Shown: positions 1 to 13,968, counted from the first letter of the stretch. The stretch: DNA of 64,000 nucleotides from Chrysogorgia sp. JL179-B06 (GCA_035772405.1 JAYKKM010000500.1:447501-511500); one strand, 5' to 3'. The notes: generated by a model not told the origin, from the sequence alone. Program-made: numbers and translations.

Positions 1-513
1 TTCTTTTTTCAGTTGCATGTACAACAACTTGTTAGCGTAAAAGAACAGCATCATGGCATCATCTACACCAAGCTCAAAATTGCCGTAAGTATTTCCATCA
101 TTTGTATTTCTTTATTACAAAACGACTTCAGTTGTTCAACAAACTACCTCGATCAGTCTCCAACTTTCAATTATACATTTTTGCGGTATTTATGCAGTTC
201 AAACGAGATTATTAACGTTGACTTAAAACTAAGACACTTCTCGCTTTGGTTGAAGCTTATAGTTGTTGTCGCCGTTTAATTTTGGATGCTGACCTATTAT
301 TGAATGCTTTCTGTATTCTGTTAAGAATCTACAGAAACATTATATACAGCTACGTGGTTAATCCCCTTTCTCTTTGGCTATGGTGTATATCATTCTTTAT
401 ATTTTTTTACTCAGGAAAAGTTTGTTTACAATTTTAATTCTGTCATTGCAGATTATAATTTCAGCATTTCTAACACTTTCTGGTATTTTTTTAATATTGG
501 TCTTTGTAGAACT
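1..513. other. AT-rich flank, no supported gene
   Basis: Only short, low-complexity reading frames are present and none resembles a known protein. A pyrimidine-rich stretch just before the ATG at 514 could be intron or 5' leader of the Harbinger accessory gene that follows. No repeat boundary is clear. Confidence 0.4.
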
Positions 514-1240
514 ATGTCATGGACACCTGCACACGATGTTGTGTTTTGCCAAGAAGGCGAGAAGTACTATTTCAGAACCCCTACAGTGAAAAAAAGAAAT
601 CGGTCCCAAGGAGTGCCATCTGGGATAACATAGCTGACAAATTAAATGATATTGATCAGCCGAAATTTATTGTTGACAAAAGATCTGTAAGGGATCACAT
701 ATCCTTATTAATAAAACGACATAAAAGAAAAGTAGCTGTAGAGGACAAAGCCTCTGGAATAAACCCTGAGCCTGCAGAGTTGGATAATGCTCTTGAACAA
801 ATCGTGATATTAGAAGAGACCGCAGATGTAGAATTAGCTGAACTAGATAATGAAAAGAAGGAAAAGGTCGAGCGAGATAAGTTGACAACAACAGATATGA
901 GAAAAAAAGCCATGGAAAAGCTTGGTGACACCCAAAATCGTCAAAGAGAAGATGGGGATCAGAAAACAAGAAAGAGTTTGCATTTCAGTTTTTGAAAGAA
1001 AATGGAGACAAGGATATGGAGCTCAAAAGAGAAGAACTAAGGCTTAAACAGACCCAACAGTCGTTGGAAGAGAAACGAGTTGAAGCTCTACTTTTGCAGC
1101 AGAAACAACAACAAGATAATCAAAGGATTCAGCAAGAGCAACCGAGACAAATGACGAACATGCATATGTTGCTAATGAGCCAGCAGCAAGAACAAACAAA
1201 AGCTTTGATGTCTCTTGTGGAGAAAATTGCCCATAAGTAG
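514..1240 (+). pseudogene. Harbinger-associated MADF/Myb-like protein, frameshifted
   Basis: The ATG at 514 opens a reading frame starting MSWTPAHDVVFCQE, which I recognise as the N-terminus of the Myb/SANT- or MADF-like protein that accompanies PIF/Harbinger transposases in many cnidarian and other invertebrate genomes. In that family the protein is thought to bind DNA and help the transposase reach the nucleus. The frame is lost near 590-600 at an A-rich run; homology resumes in the next frame with a tryptophan-bearing helical segment (SAIWDNIADKLN). It shifts again near 940-965 into a Lys/Glu/Gln-rich coiled coil that ends at 1240. The HARBI1-like transposase lies on the opposite strand just downstream, the usual convergent arrangement. 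At least two frameshifts make this copy non-functional unless they are sequencing errors. Confidence 0.7.
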
Positions 1241-1399
1241 TCTGTTGTTGTTCATAATTACTTTTCTTGAGTTATTGTACTTTACACTGACTTTACAGTG
1301 TATCTATTCACTTGATAAGCTTAATTTGCAAGTATTTTATGTTTTCTGTTGAGAAAACTATTCTTATGACTTCAAATTGTAATGTTTTACACTTTTGTG

Positions 1400-2604
1400 T
1401 TATTTTACATGACAAAAAATGTATAAGACAAAATATTCATTGAAATTTGGGGGGTACAAATTGAAAAACTGGGATGTTAAATTGCCATACATACATGTTA
1501 ATGCATTTTGAAGAATTGCACACACTATATACATTTTCCCCACCTGACTTAGAGATATCTTTAAGTTTTTTTTAAAGTCTAAAAACTTAAAATAGTTCAC
1601 AATGTCTCCAAAGATCCACCTGACTGAAATGCGAACTGCACTCATGGTTTTGTGATAAGCCTGCATGGTCAAGGTGGTGTTCCCGGAAAGGTGCTTGCAG
1701 GTGAATCTATCACAAGAAAAAAGAAAGTGCTTAGCTTGGCATGGTGGGGTGGGGTTGGTTGCCTGCCCAAGGAAAATAGCTCGAGAAAAAAAAAGAAATT
1801 AAAAAAGGAAGGATGAATGCATAAATTAATGGTGGAAGGAAGGATGGAAATGATTTCAAAATTTGCCAATCTAGGCCTTACAAAGCTGAGTGCCAATATA
1901 ATGACGATTTGTTTATTAAATTTGAAACTATTTACCTACTGGGCCATATAAATTGGCAATAAGTCCATTGGGAAGGACAACTGATTGAAATGTTATACAA
2001 TAAACCCTCTTGTGCCCGTTGTATACTGCTCTTTGACTTTTCTCTGGCCTGCATATTGGCCTGATTGTACCATCAACAAAGCCCACGCAGTTGTTAAGAG
2101 CTGCTCCCTTGTTATAGATTGCTTCTGCGTATGTTTGCAAGGCAGGAGGATTCAAAATTGTATGATTCCATTCCATGACACGATTCCCATGAGTTTCATA
2201 AACCCAGTCCACAACATATCATGCATAATTCTGGAACAGCCCGTCCAAACAATGGGATCATGTCTGAGTACTGAGTCTGAGTACCGAAATGGATAGGCAA
2301 ATCTCTTCAAAAATATGCACAGTGCCTCCATCCCACCGCAAACTGTTCCTTGCTTGCACGTAAATACTGGAGGAATACAAAGAGCCTCAGCTAGTAATGG
2401 CAGATCGTTTTTCTTTACTCTGAAATCTGCTATGCACTCGAATTCGTCTTTGCCTTCGAGAGAAAATTTTGGATACTGGAAATACGGGAAAGCCATATTA
2501 TCCGACGTGTAAGCATCATACAAGGCAACAAACTCCTCATCATCGAGAAGACCAATATTATAACCTAATAGCAAAGCTTCACGTGTTTCTTGAAAAGAAA
2601 CCAT
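1400..2604 (-). pseudogene. HARBI1-like PIF/Harbinger transposase, exon remnants
   Basis: Three blocks on the minus strand match the DDE-type Harbinger transposase/HARBI1 family. The N-terminal block (2604 to about 2200) carries the helical domain. After a frameshift near 2200, a second block (to 1928) carries GFVDGTIRPICRP, which includes the first catalytic aspartate, and ends at a good splice donor. A C-terminal block (1672 to 1400) contains the AVRISVRWIFGDI-type helix. Just upstream, near 1700, a short HLQAPF-like segment follows a splice-acceptor-like AG and is out of frame with that last block. The exon expected between them, with the RRHD and GDPAY motifs and the second catalytic Asp, is not visible in 1710-1930, which is pyrimidine-rich. 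The copy is therefore probably inactive. Confidence 0.75.
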
Positions 2605-2605
2605 G

Positions 2606-2769
2606 TATGATTATACTTTTGAAAGAAAAATATAGATCGAGACGTCGCGTCCTATATATTGTTCTTAACGTTGTATTTCCCGCCACGCGGATGGCGTCCT
2701 CGACCCAGGACTTCCGGCCGCGGTGAAGTCCGCGTTGTTGCATCTTAAAGTCTCTAATATCGTCACATC
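2606..2769 (-). repeat. Candidate 3' LTR of the Ty3/gypsy element
   Basis: Read on the minus strand, the polymerase end at 2882 is followed by a purine tract (AGGAAGGGAGA) like a polypurine tract. A segment then begins TGTGACGATATTAG, contains a TATA-like motif and ends ...CATACA near 2606. TG...CA ends and a preceding polypurine tract are what an LTR should show. No second LTR survives in the window, so the boundaries are tentative. Confidence 0.4.
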
Positions 2770-2881
2770 TCCCTTCCTAAAACATAATAGACTAAAGAAA
2801 TCAGTCATGTAACCATAATACGAATATAAGAGTAACTATTGTTTGTTTTGTTGATTTTGTCCTGACTGTCTATATAGTCAG

Positions 2882-5598
2882 TTATTGGTCTGCGGTCACA
2901 TAATCTTTCAGATACGTTGGGGTCTTGATTTCCCGACCACGTCTGGTTTGTCGTCTCACAGGGGTATATTGTCGCTCAACAGGATCATATTGTGTAGCAG
3001 CTGCTTCGTGATTACATGGTATGACAACTTGTGGAGTATCTTCCGTGATTCTGGGAAGGTAGTTCTCCATTACTGGGTTTACAATGTCTTCATTGTTGCG
3101 CGGTGGCGTTAATGTTGGTGTCGGTGTTTCTTCTTCAATGGTACGCCGCAGGTGTCGTCGATTTCTTCGATAGACCCTTCCGTTGCCTGTAGTTACTTCA
3201 TATATCATCTGACGTCCACCTGTCGGTGTACTGTAGCCTTGACCCATTTTGACTCTCCCTTGTTTGGCTGGACTCTGACGGTTTCTCCTTCTTGTAATGG
3301 CTTAAGTTCTTTTGCACCCTTGTCGTAGTAGAAGGCTTGTTTTGCCTTGCTTTGTTTCAGCGTCGGACTGGTATTTGTGACGGTTTCGTGCTTGAGAAGC
3401 TTACTTGTGATCGGTAACCTTGTTCTGGTCCTTGTTCCAAACAGTCGCTGTGATGGTGAACTTCCCAGCATCTCCGATGGGGTATTTCGGAAATCTAGTA
3501 GTGCTAAGTACGGATCTGTGTCGGGTTCTAATGCCTTTATTCTGCATTATTCGTTTAACTGTCCGTACGGAGTTCTCCACTTTTCCGTTTGACTGGGGGT
3601 ATCTGGGTGAACTTGTGATGTGTTAAAATTGGTACTTCTCCGCAAATTGACTGAACTCTCTTGAGTTAAATTGTGGGCCGTTGTCACTCATTAACGTCTG
3701 AGGTATTCCATGCCTCGCCATTTGATTCTTGAGTTTAGTGATCACTTCCTAGGCTGTCTTTTCCTGTCGACGATCAATTTCAGGGAAGTTAGAGTAACTG
3801 TCGGTCGTCACTATAGATAGTGACGACCGAACTCGAACAAGTCACTATAGATATAGACTCCCAAGGTGTTGAGGGTATGGCGTGGCTTATCATGGGCTCC
3901 TTCTGCTGCTTGCTGCAAAACGTATTGCAGACACTGCATTTCGAGATATACTCTTCAATTTCCTTGTTCATTCTCGGCCAGTACCACGCTTCTCTAGCTC
4001 TGCGTAACGATCCTTGTATTCCAAGATGACTGGAATGCAGTGTTTCCATCAGTTCGTTTCTCATGTTGCGAGGGATCACAATTCGTTCACCTTTCAGAAT
4101 CGCACCATCTTGCAGTGAGAGTTCTTCTCTAAATGGGAAGTAGTCATGTAGTTCTTGTTTTAGATCTTCTTTCTTATCAGGCCATCCTGACTTGATAACC
4201 TCTGCCAGAGCGCGCATGACTTTGTCTTCTTGAGTGCTTCGTTGTAGGCGCATCTGCATTTCTTCATTTACTACAACATGTTGTACAGGTAGCATGTTGA
4301 TCTGTTCAACGTCCTTCTCTGTCGTTGATCTCGAATCGATTACCATGATGTCTCCGCCTTCCATTGGTTCTTCTTCGCCGTAGGGTAGATATGCTCTGCT
4401 CAGTGTATCTGCCATGTACATTTGCGGTCCTTGCTTATAAACAACTTCAAAATCGAACCGTTGTAGTCGGAGTAGCATTCGCTGTAGCCTTTTGGGTGCG
4501 CTTAGCAGGCTCTTCTTAAAGATTGACTCCAACGGTTTCTGGTCCGATTCTCCCAACTCCTTTCTTCCATAAACGTATGTTGAGAATTTCTCCATCCCCA
4601 ACACTATCGCCAACATCTCCTTTTCTATTTGGGCATAGTTCACTTCTGTAGGAGTCAAGGATGTTGAGGCATAGGCGATTGGGTGTCCATTCTGCATTAG
4701 GCAGGCGCCCAACCCTCTCATGGAAGCATCTTATTGTAGCACTGTGTTAGTTGCTGGATCAAAATACTTCAACACAGGGGCCTCTGAAAGAACTCTTTTT
4801 GTCTCTTCAAGCGCGTGACCATGCACTGTTTCGTCCCATGTGAACTCGTTTTCTTTCTTGATAAGGTCTCGTAGTGGGGCGGTGATCTCTGAGAGCTTTG
4901 GTGCGAAGCGCTGCACGTAGTTTGCCATTCCCAAAAGTCTCTGTTCGCCCTGCTTGTCGGTGGGTGCTGGCATTTCTTGGATCGCTTTCACCTTGTTGGG
5001 ATTTGCTTTCAATCCGTCAGCCGATACTAAGTGCCCCATGTACTGCACTTCAGTGCGTCTTAATTGGATCTTGGTGGCGTTCAAAACGATACCTTTCTCT
5101 TGCCATCGCTCTAGCAGGTCTTGGAGCCTCTTGTAGTGGTCTCTGAGTGCATCTTCGTCTGTGTCACCTGCACCTAACACTAGTATGTCGTCTGCAACTG
5201 CTTTGCATCCTTGTAGACCTTCCAAGGCGATGTCTAGGCGACGCTGAAACTGTTCAGGTGCCGGAGAGATTCCAAACGGCATTCTCAACCACCGAAACCG
5301 CCCCCATGGAGTAGCAAAGCTGGTAACGTAACTGCTTTCTTCGTCCAGTTGAATATGCCAGATCAAGCACTGAGAAGTATCGAGCCTTTGACAGGTCTGG
5401 TAAGATGTCTTCCATTGTTGGTAGTGGATAATGGTTACGTTTCAGAGCTGCATTCAGCGGCTTTGGGTCGATATAGAGCCTCACCCGTCCATTTTTCTTT
5501 AGAGTTACCACCGTGGCTGAGATACAATCTGTTGGAACACTGACAGGAGTGATAATGTCAATGTCAGTTAGTCAGTCTAATTCTTCTTTCATGTTGAA
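2882..5598 (-). pseudogene. Ty3/gypsy retrotransposon pol, truncated and frameshifted
   Basis: Minus-strand blocks run in the Ty3/gypsy order RT, RNase H, integrase. Near 5598-5254 the reverse transcriptase N-terminal part contains VRLYIDPKPLN. From 5366 to 4731 come fingers and palm (MPFGISPAPEQFQ, and the active-site strand VADDILVLG). After a stop near 4725 the RNase H region follows, then an integrase zinc-binding HHCC region (HLGIQ...CSVC). Between about 3830 and 3570 the integrase core survives in broken frames (DNGPQF, GKVENSVRTVKR), followed by the C-terminal integrase domain (3471-2882). Several stops and frameshifts make it dead. Gag, protease and the 5' LTR are absent; the element is cut at its RT start by a SINE copy at about 5590. 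Confidence 0.85.
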
Positions 5599-5761
5599 AG
5601 GATTTATGGTGAAGGAAAATTTCGAGTGTTGGAATACATACATTTTAAGACCAAACCGGGACCAGTTGCGAAAAATGCAACTTCAAGAACTTCCGGCTGG
5701 AATGAAACCCGCGACCCTGCGATGCTAGTGCAGTGCTCTGACCACTGAGCTACGGAAGCCG
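5586..5761 (-). repeat. tRNA-derived SINE, single copy
   Basis: On the minus strand a tRNA-like head (5761-5690) with A-box GTAGCTCAGTGGTCAGAGC and B-box-like GGGTTTCATTCC is followed by a body of about 100 nt. The body ends CCATAAATCCTTTCAA and is nearly identical to that of the array at 10.56-11.78 kb. The head folds like tRNA-Ala with anticodon AGC, but its acceptor stem is mismatched. The copy abuts the truncated gypsy element. Confidence 0.75.
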
Positions 5762-7350
5762 TGCTTGTCTTTTACTGTCAGTGGGACTTTAGTCCGGCAG
5801 CCAAACGCTTATTTTCTACATAAGCTTGTAAATGCTTCCATACAATATTTTTTGGCATATTATTATAGTATTGGGTATTTTCTTTCATAATCAGCTTGAT
5901 GATACCCCATCGCATTTGGGCGTTAAGATAAATCAAGCGTTTATTTTCCCCTTCATGGACAGTTTTCCGCATAGAATTGGGCTCCCTGTGGTGAATCTCA
6001 CAATCTATGTAATTGGTTATTATTGTAAGATTCTAGGTGATATTTTTCACGAAAGTGACTGCTTGAGCTGCACAATTAAGTATTATCAAGGAAACAACTC
6101 AAAATGATTAGAAACGTCACCTGGAATTTACTGACTAACAACATCTGGTCTGTAGACTAGTGCCCAGGACCCACGCGTTTTTCACCATTCAAGATGGCTG
6201 CCTCCTTGCTGCTCTGTCGTAACAGTAAATATTTCTACTGAAAAGAGGCTGATACCTTGACTCCAAATCCTATAGTTTGTTAATTTGTGCTATATAATGG
6301 AATATTTCAAATTAAGTAGAAATAAAAAAAATGAAATATAAGTTTTAAGTTTCAGGTATTCGAATCCTGGAAATGTGGTGTCATCTATGATGCAGTGGTT
6401 GCAACGGAGGGGAAATGAAGTGGGGAGAGAATTTTTAACCTATGCTGCTGGTGGAATTGAGGATGCAGATGAACGTGAATTGGAATTAAAGTCAAATAAA
6501 ATAAAATAAAGTTATTGCACTGATTTTGCCTGAAATTGGAGGAATGGGGCCACCGGTTAGGATCTGGTTTGGGAATAGGGTTAAGATTGGGGTTAGGACA
6601 GGGGTTAGGGATGGAGACCAGAAGGTTTCGATTTCGATTCCCGTGTGGGGCGCGAAATAACTTCTAGCTGCTCGCCGGTCAAGATGACCGGCCAAGTCAA
6701 TTGTAGCTCGGACATGCCGCTTTTATGACCAGACAAATTATTCAGCTAAAGCCTGAAAAAAGCCTTAATTCCGTAATCGCCATCGGTAAACTCCTTCACG
6801 TAAAATCCATTGCGCTTTAGCTTATGTTAGCCGTTTGCGTTTACACGCGATATAAGACTGAAAATGTGCGAAACCGTGATCTAATTATCTGGAGCTATTT
6901 GAAAATCATTTCTAAGCGGTGGTGCGAGATGAAAACGGCACGCTCAGCTTTTGTATCGTGCATGTCAACACAAATGAAATACCGATACCTTTAAATTCAA
7001 ACAAGTTCGTTGCGTGCGGGTAATCGCCTCATTTCATTGATATAGTAAAGAAACATAACAGTGCTGGTTTTGACAGTTGCAGCCGCTCGCAATTGAATAT
7101 ATTTCCACTTCGTCTTTTGAGCAATCAGTTTGTTCTTTTGCTTAATGTCATGTGACCGGTCATTGCCTCAATTTGGCCGGACATTGTCCATTGACGGCCG
7201 TTTATTTTCGCGCCCTGTGTGGGACTCATAAACCTTTTTATCGTTTATTACAGTATTATGGAAGCATTTACAAGCTTATGTAGAAAATAAGCGTTTGGCT
7301 GCCGGACTAAAGTCCCACTGACAGTAAAAGACAAGCACGGCTTCCGTAAT
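5753..7350. mobile_element. Non-autonomous TIR DNA element, 1.6 kb
   Basis: The sequence at about 5753-5848 (containing GGAAGCCGTGCTTGTC and later AAATGCTTCCATA) reappears as a near-perfect reverse complement at about 7255-7350. Inverted repeats of about 95 bp thus bound a 1.6-kb segment. No transposase is encoded. The interior holds a stretch rich in GGGTTA/GGGTTAG-like words (6555-6620). The left inverted repeat overlaps the 5' end of the SINE tRNA head, so the exact boundary is uncertain, and no target duplication could be assigned. Confidence 0.6.
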
Positions 7351-7970
7351 CTACAAGAGACTACAGCGTAGTACGGCTACCGTACGACTACCGTACGAAT
7401 AGCCATTACCTTCAGTTCAGTGCTTCACTTTATCGTTTAACTTTTTGACTTAACTCGCTAATTTTAATGTAATTTAAGTAATTGTACACTGTATCGTTTA
7501 TTTGCTCCAATCTCCGAAATCTAATAGACACATTTTGAAATACTTAACAGAGAGATTTGGAAAAAATAGATGTGTAATGTTTTGAATGTTCAGAATTTTC
7601 AAAACATATATGTATAATATTTTGACAGTTGGAATTAAATCCATGCAGTTTAAAATATATACCATTTGTTAAATACAAATTTTGGAATTGCATGTACAGT
7701 ATGTTTATTATTTGATTAAAATTATAAATACTATATGCTTGACAATTAGCCAATATACAGTAGTTTAGGGTGAAAAAACATGCATAATATTTCTGTTTTT
7801 ATATGACCTGGGCCTGGCCTACAATTTTGTAGCAATAAACAAGCATTACTGTATACTTGTCAGTGTTAATATAAACACTGCTGTAGTGAGTAAGGGAGAG
7901 CTCGGGGGTAAACAGACGATACAGTACATGTACATGGATGATTGTCAAGCAAGCTCGTATCCTCAGAAAA
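7351..7970. other. AT-rich stretch, nothing recognised
   Basis: No open frame of note, no recognised repeat and no RNA gene. A short direct repeat, CTACCGTACGA, occurs twice near 7375-7400. Confidence 0.4.
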
Positions 7971-7974
7971 ATTA

Positions 7975-8280
7975 TTGTGTATCCCGGACAGGGATAACTT
8001 TCTGATTTCCAGTGAGATGCTCTGACCATTGAGCTATAGCTTGCAAGATGGCAAGTGAAGGTTACATAGATGTACTGATTTTATTGATATAACAGCAGTG
8101 TATATATTAACACACCCAATCATTACTGATATATATATATATATAGTAACTGCTGTGCATAGGCAGTACATATATCATTAGAACCAGTACATCATTGTAA
8201 CCTCTCTCGATCTGAATCTCGATGGCTCAATGGTTAGAGGCCGTCACTGGCAATAAGAAGGTTATAATTTTTTCAACCAG
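7975..8280. repeat. Two divergent tRNA-derived relics, inverted
   Basis: On the minus strand at about 8045-7975, TAGCTCAATGGTCAGAGC is an A-box-like segment. On the plus strand at about 8222-8280, ATGGCTCAATGGTTAGAGG is a second one. B-boxes are degenerate or absent, so these look like decayed tRNA-derived SINEs in head-to-head orientation. A short TA run lies between them (8129-8146). Confidence 0.45.
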
Positions 8281-8465
8281 GAATATTATGTTTCTGACGA
8301 TATGATCTTGACGTCCATGTTTTGTATACTGGCATGTATTCCATATATAATCTGCGTTTACAGTACTCCATCTGTAGTACTTTATAAAATAAGTCGTGTC
8401 TTACGCACGCTGTGATTGGTCAGTTACCGTGTTTATATCAGGCTATATAACATGGATGGATTACG

Positions 8466-8632
8466 CCATCGTGATACGCCATCAATTAGCCATCATACGC
8501 CATCAATTAGCCATCATACGCCATCAATTAGCCATCATACGCCATCAATTAGCCACCATACGCCATCAATTAGCAATCATACGCCATTAATTAGTCATCA
8601 TACGCCATCAATTAGACATCACGGCGCCATCA
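8466..8632 (+). repeat. 21-bp minisatellite
   Basis: About seven to eight tandem copies of a 21-bp unit built on ACGCCATCAATTAGCCATCA, with single-base variants towards the 3' end. The open frames across it are by-products of a period divisible by three. Confidence 0.9.
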
Positions 8633-8739
8633 TACGCAGTAAGGAGAATTTACGTGTTGATAACAAATATATTTGTACATTTTATTTGCTATCTACGGGT
8701 TATTTTATAAAAGAAATAGAAAAGATTGTTATCCGTGTT

Positions 8740-8885
8740 CCCATACGTTATATAAACACTCGTGGAAGTTTGGGAGAACTCGAAATCCTGTGGAAACACT
8801 CGCCCTACGGGCTCGTGTTCCCACTACGATTTCTCGTTCTCCCAAACTTCCACTCGTGTTTATATAACTGCATATAAACACGGAA
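8740..8885. repeat. Palindromic hairpin element
   Basis: Arms of about 60 bp (GTTATATAAACACTCGTGGA... and its reverse complement ending ...TATATAAC) meet at GCCCTACGGGC. A second, outer match is CCGTGTTTATAT near 8427 with ATATAAACACGG near 8874. The minisatellite therefore lies inside a larger, loose inverted structure. It is probably a foldback-type miniature element; no coding function is seen. Confidence 0.65.
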
Positions 8886-10042
<1,157 letters not shown>

Positions 10043-10283
10043 CAATAATCTGTTTACTACGCACATTCTCATTGGTTGTTGCCCATGATCTATTAAAGGA
10101 CAGATGCACGGATCACGTCAGCTCACGCCATATCACGCCATATCACGTCAGCCGACTGCTTTTATCTTTTTTCATGCCCCAGAAAGTGGCAAAGAGCTAA
10201 CAAGCCTTTTGAATGGTTTGTCTTCATGACAATTGTTATTGTATAAAACAAATAGATTCCATTTTGCCGTTGTCTGTTCAGTT

Positions 10284-10396
10284 ATAGATGCACAGATGAC
10301 GTCAGAACGTGGTAAGAACAAAAAAGTGGCCCACTCGACTGCGTCTCGTGGGTCACTGATGTTCTTACCACGTTCTGACGTCATCTGTGCATCTAT
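10284..10396. repeat. Palindrome, 36-bp arms
   Basis: ATAGATGCACAGATGACGTC... at 10284 is repeated as its reverse complement ending at 10396. The inner bases also pair partly (AGTGGCCCAC against GTGGGTCACT). Each arm contains TGACGTCA-like words. Confidence 0.85.
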
Positions 10397-10520
10397 GCCT
10401 GAAGATTCTTTTACAGATGAAACAAGTAGTAGCAGACCAGTTTTGAGGTAAGCGAAAATCTATTTGCTCTAACTATATGTTGTTGAGCACTCTTTGCATT
10501 TCGTAGACCAAAACCTACAC

Positions 10521-10559
<39 letters not shown>
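10397..10559. repeat. Inverted arm B (left) plus (TA)n
   Basis: From CCTGAAGATTCTTTTACAGA through TTGAGCACTCTTTGC to CCTACACGTA, this segment is nearly identical to the reverse complement of about 40305-40440. Both copies run straight into TA tracts (here 10520-10559). Confidence 0.85.
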
Positions 10560-11884
<1,325 letters not shown>

Positions 11885-11889
11885 GTAGA

Positions 11890-13118
11890 GTGACCACTTA
11901 TCAACAAATTAAAAAGACCACTTATCAACAAATAAGTGGTGTTGCGATGGGCACCAAAATGGGTCCAAGCTATGCTAATTTATTTGTTGGTTATGTTGAA
12001 AAACAGATCTTTGAACAATACACGGGTCCCTTGCCTGATTTTTTCGGAAGATTTATCGATGACTGTTTAGGAACAGCGTCGTGTTCACGTGTCCTTTTAG
12101 AGCAGTTCATCAACTTTGTTGATGATTTTCATCCTGCTCTGAAGTTCACGTGGGAAATCAGCGAGACCTCTGTGTCGATTCCTTGATATTTTAATTTCGA
12201 TTAATGGTGATTCGCTGAAAACGTCGGTCTCGTACAAGCCTACTGACTCCCATAGTTATCTTCTATTTTCATCCTCTCATCCCAACCATACTAAGCAATC
12301 CATCCCTTACTCTCAATTCTTGCGTCTTCGCCGCTTATGTAGCGACGACCAAGATTTTCAAGTCAAATCAATGGAAATGAGATCTTTTTTGTCCAACGTG
12401 GTTACCCTACCAACCTTTTAGACCTCGCCGTTCAGAAAGCTTTTCTCGTCCCCCGTTTAGACGCCCTTGAACCATCTTTGGAACGAGTTTCAAACAATAA
12501 AATTCCTTTAGTTCTAACATTTCATCCTTTCAATTTTAAAGTTAAAAATATTATTAATCGGAATTTTCACATTTTACAAAATGATCCTGAGACGTCAGCC
12601 ATTTTCACCGACAACCCTTTGGTATCTTTTCGCCGTAATAAAAACATTCGTGACTCCTTAGTACATAGTGCCCTTAAACAAAATACCTCGGCACCAGCGG
12701 GAACATTTTCTTGCGGCCGTTCCCGCTGTAACACATGCGCTTTTCTCAATCCCACTACAGTTATTACTGCCCCCAAATTCGACCACACAATCCGTCCATG
12801 CTTTTTCATGCACGTCCACCAACATAATTTATTGCATTTCATGCGATAAATGCCCTAAAAATCTACATCGGTGAAACTGGGCGACGTCTTTCAGACAGGT
12901 TTGCTGAACATCTTCGTTCCGTGAGGATCAATGATGGTGACAAACCTGTAGCCCGCCATTTCAACAGCTCCAACCATTTGGTTTCAGACATGAAAGTCTG
13001 TGCCATCCTTCCCATCTCCGGTGGCAACGATAACCGCAAGCGGCAAGAGAAGCGTCTCATTTTTAAACTTGGCACCACACATCCTCTTGGTCTAAACGAA
13101 CGTTTTTCTTTTATTTAA
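11890..13118 (+). pseudogene. Penelope-like element RT and GIY-YIG nuclease, frameshifted
   Basis: The C-terminal half of a Penelope-like retroelement polyprotein is spread over several frames. It begins in the RT palm with [18 protein letters not shown], followed by the active-site strand FIDDCLG. After a frameshift near 12180 the thumb/linker region continues to about 12780, including the CGRSRCNTCAFL cysteine motif typical of the family. The GIY-YIG endonuclease follows (IIYCISCDKCPK, then GETGRRLSDRF in another frame) and the protein ends at 13118. The RT N-terminal half is missing and at least three frameshifts break it, so it is a dead 5'-truncated copy. The upstream TA tract is its junction. 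Confidence 0.88.
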
Positions 13119-13527
13119 TTTCCTACAAGTTTTTGGTTATTTTAGTTTGCTTGGAACCTTTATTATTATTAATTTTTTATTATTCGCGTATGCATTTTCA
13201 TTCCTTTTCAAGTTTTTGTTTCTTATGCTAATATTATCGCCTAATCCCCTTGAATATTGGACCTGTCATTTCTCCCGCCCCCTCAGTCTGCTTGCTGATC
13301 GACTGTTAAAAATAGCAAATGATCTAACGTTTTCCCATCTCATTAATTATTAGTTTGTTTATCTCCCGTGCATTTGATTGGCTACTTTCTACTTGTGACA
13401 CCCTTTTGGCATATATATAAGCCCCATTTATTTCATTTCATCTCGTCTTACTCTGATGAAGGGCTCCGCTCGAAACGTCAGTATCTCGTCACTAAATTCT
13501 TGGCAGTTTACCACCTTTTCACTTTGC

Positions 13528-13623
<96 letters not shown>

Positions 13624-13640
13624 CAAAATGAAAACACCGA
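13119..13640 (+). other. Penelope-like 3' tail with hammerhead-like motif and TA tracts
   Basis: A T-rich 3' tail contains CTGATGA (13453-13459), a short GGGC/GCTC stem and CGAAAC (13471-13476). That is the spacing of the two conserved hammerhead ribozyme core boxes, which Penelope-like elements are known to carry. The cleavage-site strand and stem I were not resolved by eye. TA tracts follow from 13530. Confidence 0.5.
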
Positions 13641-13822
13641 TTATTTCATTGAAGTTTATTCGCGACAAATTTGTTTCGTATGACAGGCCGAAGCTTGCCA
13701 CACTCATCAGGTGAGCTTGCCACACTCATCATGAGTGTGGCAAGCTTCGGCCTGTCATACGAAACAAATTTGTCGCGAATAAACTTCAATGAAATAATCG
13801 GTGTTTTTCATTTTGTAATTAT
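13619..13822. repeat. Near-perfect palindrome, about 95-bp arms
   Basis: AATTACAAAATGAAAACACC... (13619) reads into a GAAGCTTGCCACACTCATCA centre and then returns as its reverse complement, ending TTTTGTAATT near 13822. It is flanked on the left by a TA tract. The short frame across it is not a gene. Confidence 0.92.
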
Positions 13823-13891
13823 TTGGCTCTGCGTATACGCATTGAGCACTCTACCCATATGATTTTGAACCTGATAGTTTCTATCACAAAA

Positions 13892-13894
<3 letters not shown>

Positions 13895-13964
<70 letters not shown>
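13895..13964. repeat. (TA)n microsatellite
   Basis: A TA tract directly abutting the left inverted arm A. Confidence 0.95.

Positions 13965-13968
<4 letters not shown>

Noticed and set aside
8466..8632. Possible CRISPR-like array of 21-bp repeats
   Set aside because: Direct tandem units without unique spacers; eukaryotic minisatellite.
13147..13353. 68-codon hydrophobic frame after the Penelope-like nuclease
   Set aside because: T-rich 3' tail sequence; the hydrophobicity is compositional.
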